Positions 4,661 through 5,124 of a stretch of DNA of 5,124 bases are shown in pieces (positions within the stretch are counted from its first letter, which is position 1; each line of letters begins with the position of its first letter). The position numbers were made by a program, and so were the translations under genes. This stretch comes from Syntrophomonadaceae bacterium (lineage in GTDB: Bacteria > Bacillota > Dethiobacteria > PWVN01). The DNA lies in NCBI GenBank assembly GCA_003561835.1, contig PWVN01000105.1, forward strand, positions 1-5,124, in the 5' to 3' direction. Below the pieces are notes generated by a model that was not told the DNA's origin, searched no databases, and was given only the letters and a program-made list of their open reading frames with translations.

Positions 4661-4752
4661 AAGACAGAATTGCCAGATTAATTATCCATGACACCCTTCT
4701 CCTTGAGAAAACCCCATAGCTGCTGGCAAACCACAATTGGAGGTGACGTCAA
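4661..4752 (+). promoter_or_regulatory. 92-base leader with long-range inverted repeat
   Basis: TTGCCAG (4670-4676) is complementary to CTGGCAA (4723-4729), enclosing 46 bases that contain a small hairpin TTCTC-ctt-GAGAA (4697-4709). The ribosome binding site GGAGGTGA (4739-4746) lies just after the closing stem, outside it. No T-run follows, so any control would be on translation or RNA stability. It matches no riboswitch class I know. Confidence 0.35.
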
Positions 4753-4965
4753 ATGACCTATTTGCCTGCCTCTAGACGGTGCAAGAATTGTGGTAAGGTA
4801 TCCAGTTTAACGGTTTACTGCAAGAACTGCAATACCGTGGGATGCGTCTCCTGCATCGGCAGTCTTTCCGTCACGCTGTGCAAAAACTGCCAGACTACAT
4901 CGAGGGTGGTAGGAATCGTCCTGAAAAATATCCTCACGGATTATTCGCAAAAAGAATTGGCGTAG
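4753..4965 (+). CDS. Small protein with four CxxC zinc knuckles
   Basis: The 70-residue product has eight cysteines in four CxxC pairs: C10/C13, C23/C26, C31/C34 and C43/C46. Three of the pairs read CKNC. This is enough to bind two zinc ions, either as two zinc ribbons or in an interleaved arrangement. The C-terminal 24 residues (RVVGIVLKNILTDY) look like an amphipathic helix with no further cysteines. I do not recognise a named family; a role as a regulator or adaptor is possible but unproven. The ATG is preceded by a near-perfect GGAGGTGA with a six-base spacer. A good promoter lies upstream and a strong terminator 28 bases downstream, so it is a single-gene transcript. Base composition is less GC-rich than its neighbours, which could mean a different origin or merely a short atypical gene. 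Confidence 0.88.
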   Translation: MTYLPASRRCKNCGKVSSLTVYCKNCNTVGCVSCIGSLSVTLCKNCQTTSRVVGIVLKNILTDYSQKELA

Positions 4966-4992
4966 GTTAAGCAATACAAAATAGATGCGTTG

Positions 4993-5020
4993 AAGGGCCT
5001 GAAGAATCAGGCCTTTTTTT
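4993..5020 (+). terminator. Intrinsic terminator of the zinc-knuckle gene
   Basis: GGCCTGA (4996-5002) pairs perfectly with TCAGGCC (5007-5013) around AGAA, followed by seven T (5014-5020). AAG before the stem can pair further with the first T residues. There is no matching T-run on the minus strand beyond the stem, so it is directional and does not obviously serve the converging gene at 5047. Confidence 0.93.
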
Positions 5021-5046
5021 ATCCACTGAACAGAGGGTCGTTTTTC

Positions 5047-5124
5047 TTACGTAATAATCTCCAGGACCTCCGACAGGGGCTTAACCTCTTTTTTGCCGGG
5101 CTCTTTCACGGGCCTGCCTATGGC
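5047..5124 (-). CDS. C-terminal end of an unrecognised protein (partial, enters from the right edge)
   Basis: On the minus strand a frame is open from the window edge to TAA at 5049-5047, giving 25 residues ending KPLSEVLEIIT. The stretch is charged and lysine-rich, then a short hydrophobic helix-like end. Codon choice (GAG, AAG, CTG, GTC) fits the other genes here. It converges with the zinc-knuckle gene. Too short to assign, and a chance open frame of this length is possible. Confidence 0.5.
   Translation of the reverse strand, partial: AIGRPVKEPGKKEVKPLSEVLEIIT

Overview
The window looks like chromosomal DNA of a GC-rich, low-mobility Firmicute. The evidence is strong AGGAGG-type ribosome binding sites, sigma-A style promoters with near-consensus TATAAT boxes, intrinsic terminators, a GEMM-type riboswitch, and a stop-free hairpin repeat of the GGGACAAGG...CCTTGTCCC type. 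I remember such repeats from thermophilic anaerobic clostridia related to Moorella. That placement is an inference and was not tested. No tRNA, rRNA, CRISPR array, transposase or phage gene is visible.

Layout, left to right. Positions 1-96 (minus) are the start of an unrecognised gene that runs off the window. 175-1263 (minus) is mutY, the A/G-specific adenine glycosylase. 1356-2351 (minus) is an ornithine cyclodeaminase/mu-crystallin family NAD(P)-dependent enzyme. Four copies of a 27-28 bp palindromic repeat lie in the gaps before these two genes and create false N-terminal extensions in both open frames. 2640-2945 (minus) is a small single-span membrane protein with its own promoter, a structured leader and a terminator.

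The most interesting part is 3124-3984 on the minus strand: promoter, cyclic-di-GMP-I (GEMM-I) riboswitch, overlapping intrinsic terminator, a second small single-span membrane protein (3513-3758), then a PilZ-domain protein (3124-3447). The terminator stem re-uses the 3' half of the aptamer, so the simplest reading is an ON switch: ligand binding blocks termination. The operon would be induced by cyclic-di-GMP and would also make a protein expected to bind it. The two small membrane proteins on either side of the PilZ gene share a membrane segment (11 of 26 identical residues) and are probably paralogues.

Further right, 4099-4383 (minus) encodes a three-span DUF5658-type membrane protein. 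After a 369-bp divergent spacer, 4753-4965 (plus) encodes a 70-residue protein with four CxxC knuckles, with a near-consensus promoter, a 92-nt leader and a textbook terminator. 5047-5124 (minus) is the C-terminal end of another gene entering from the right. Apart from the cyclic-di-GMP cluster the genes share no obvious pathway.
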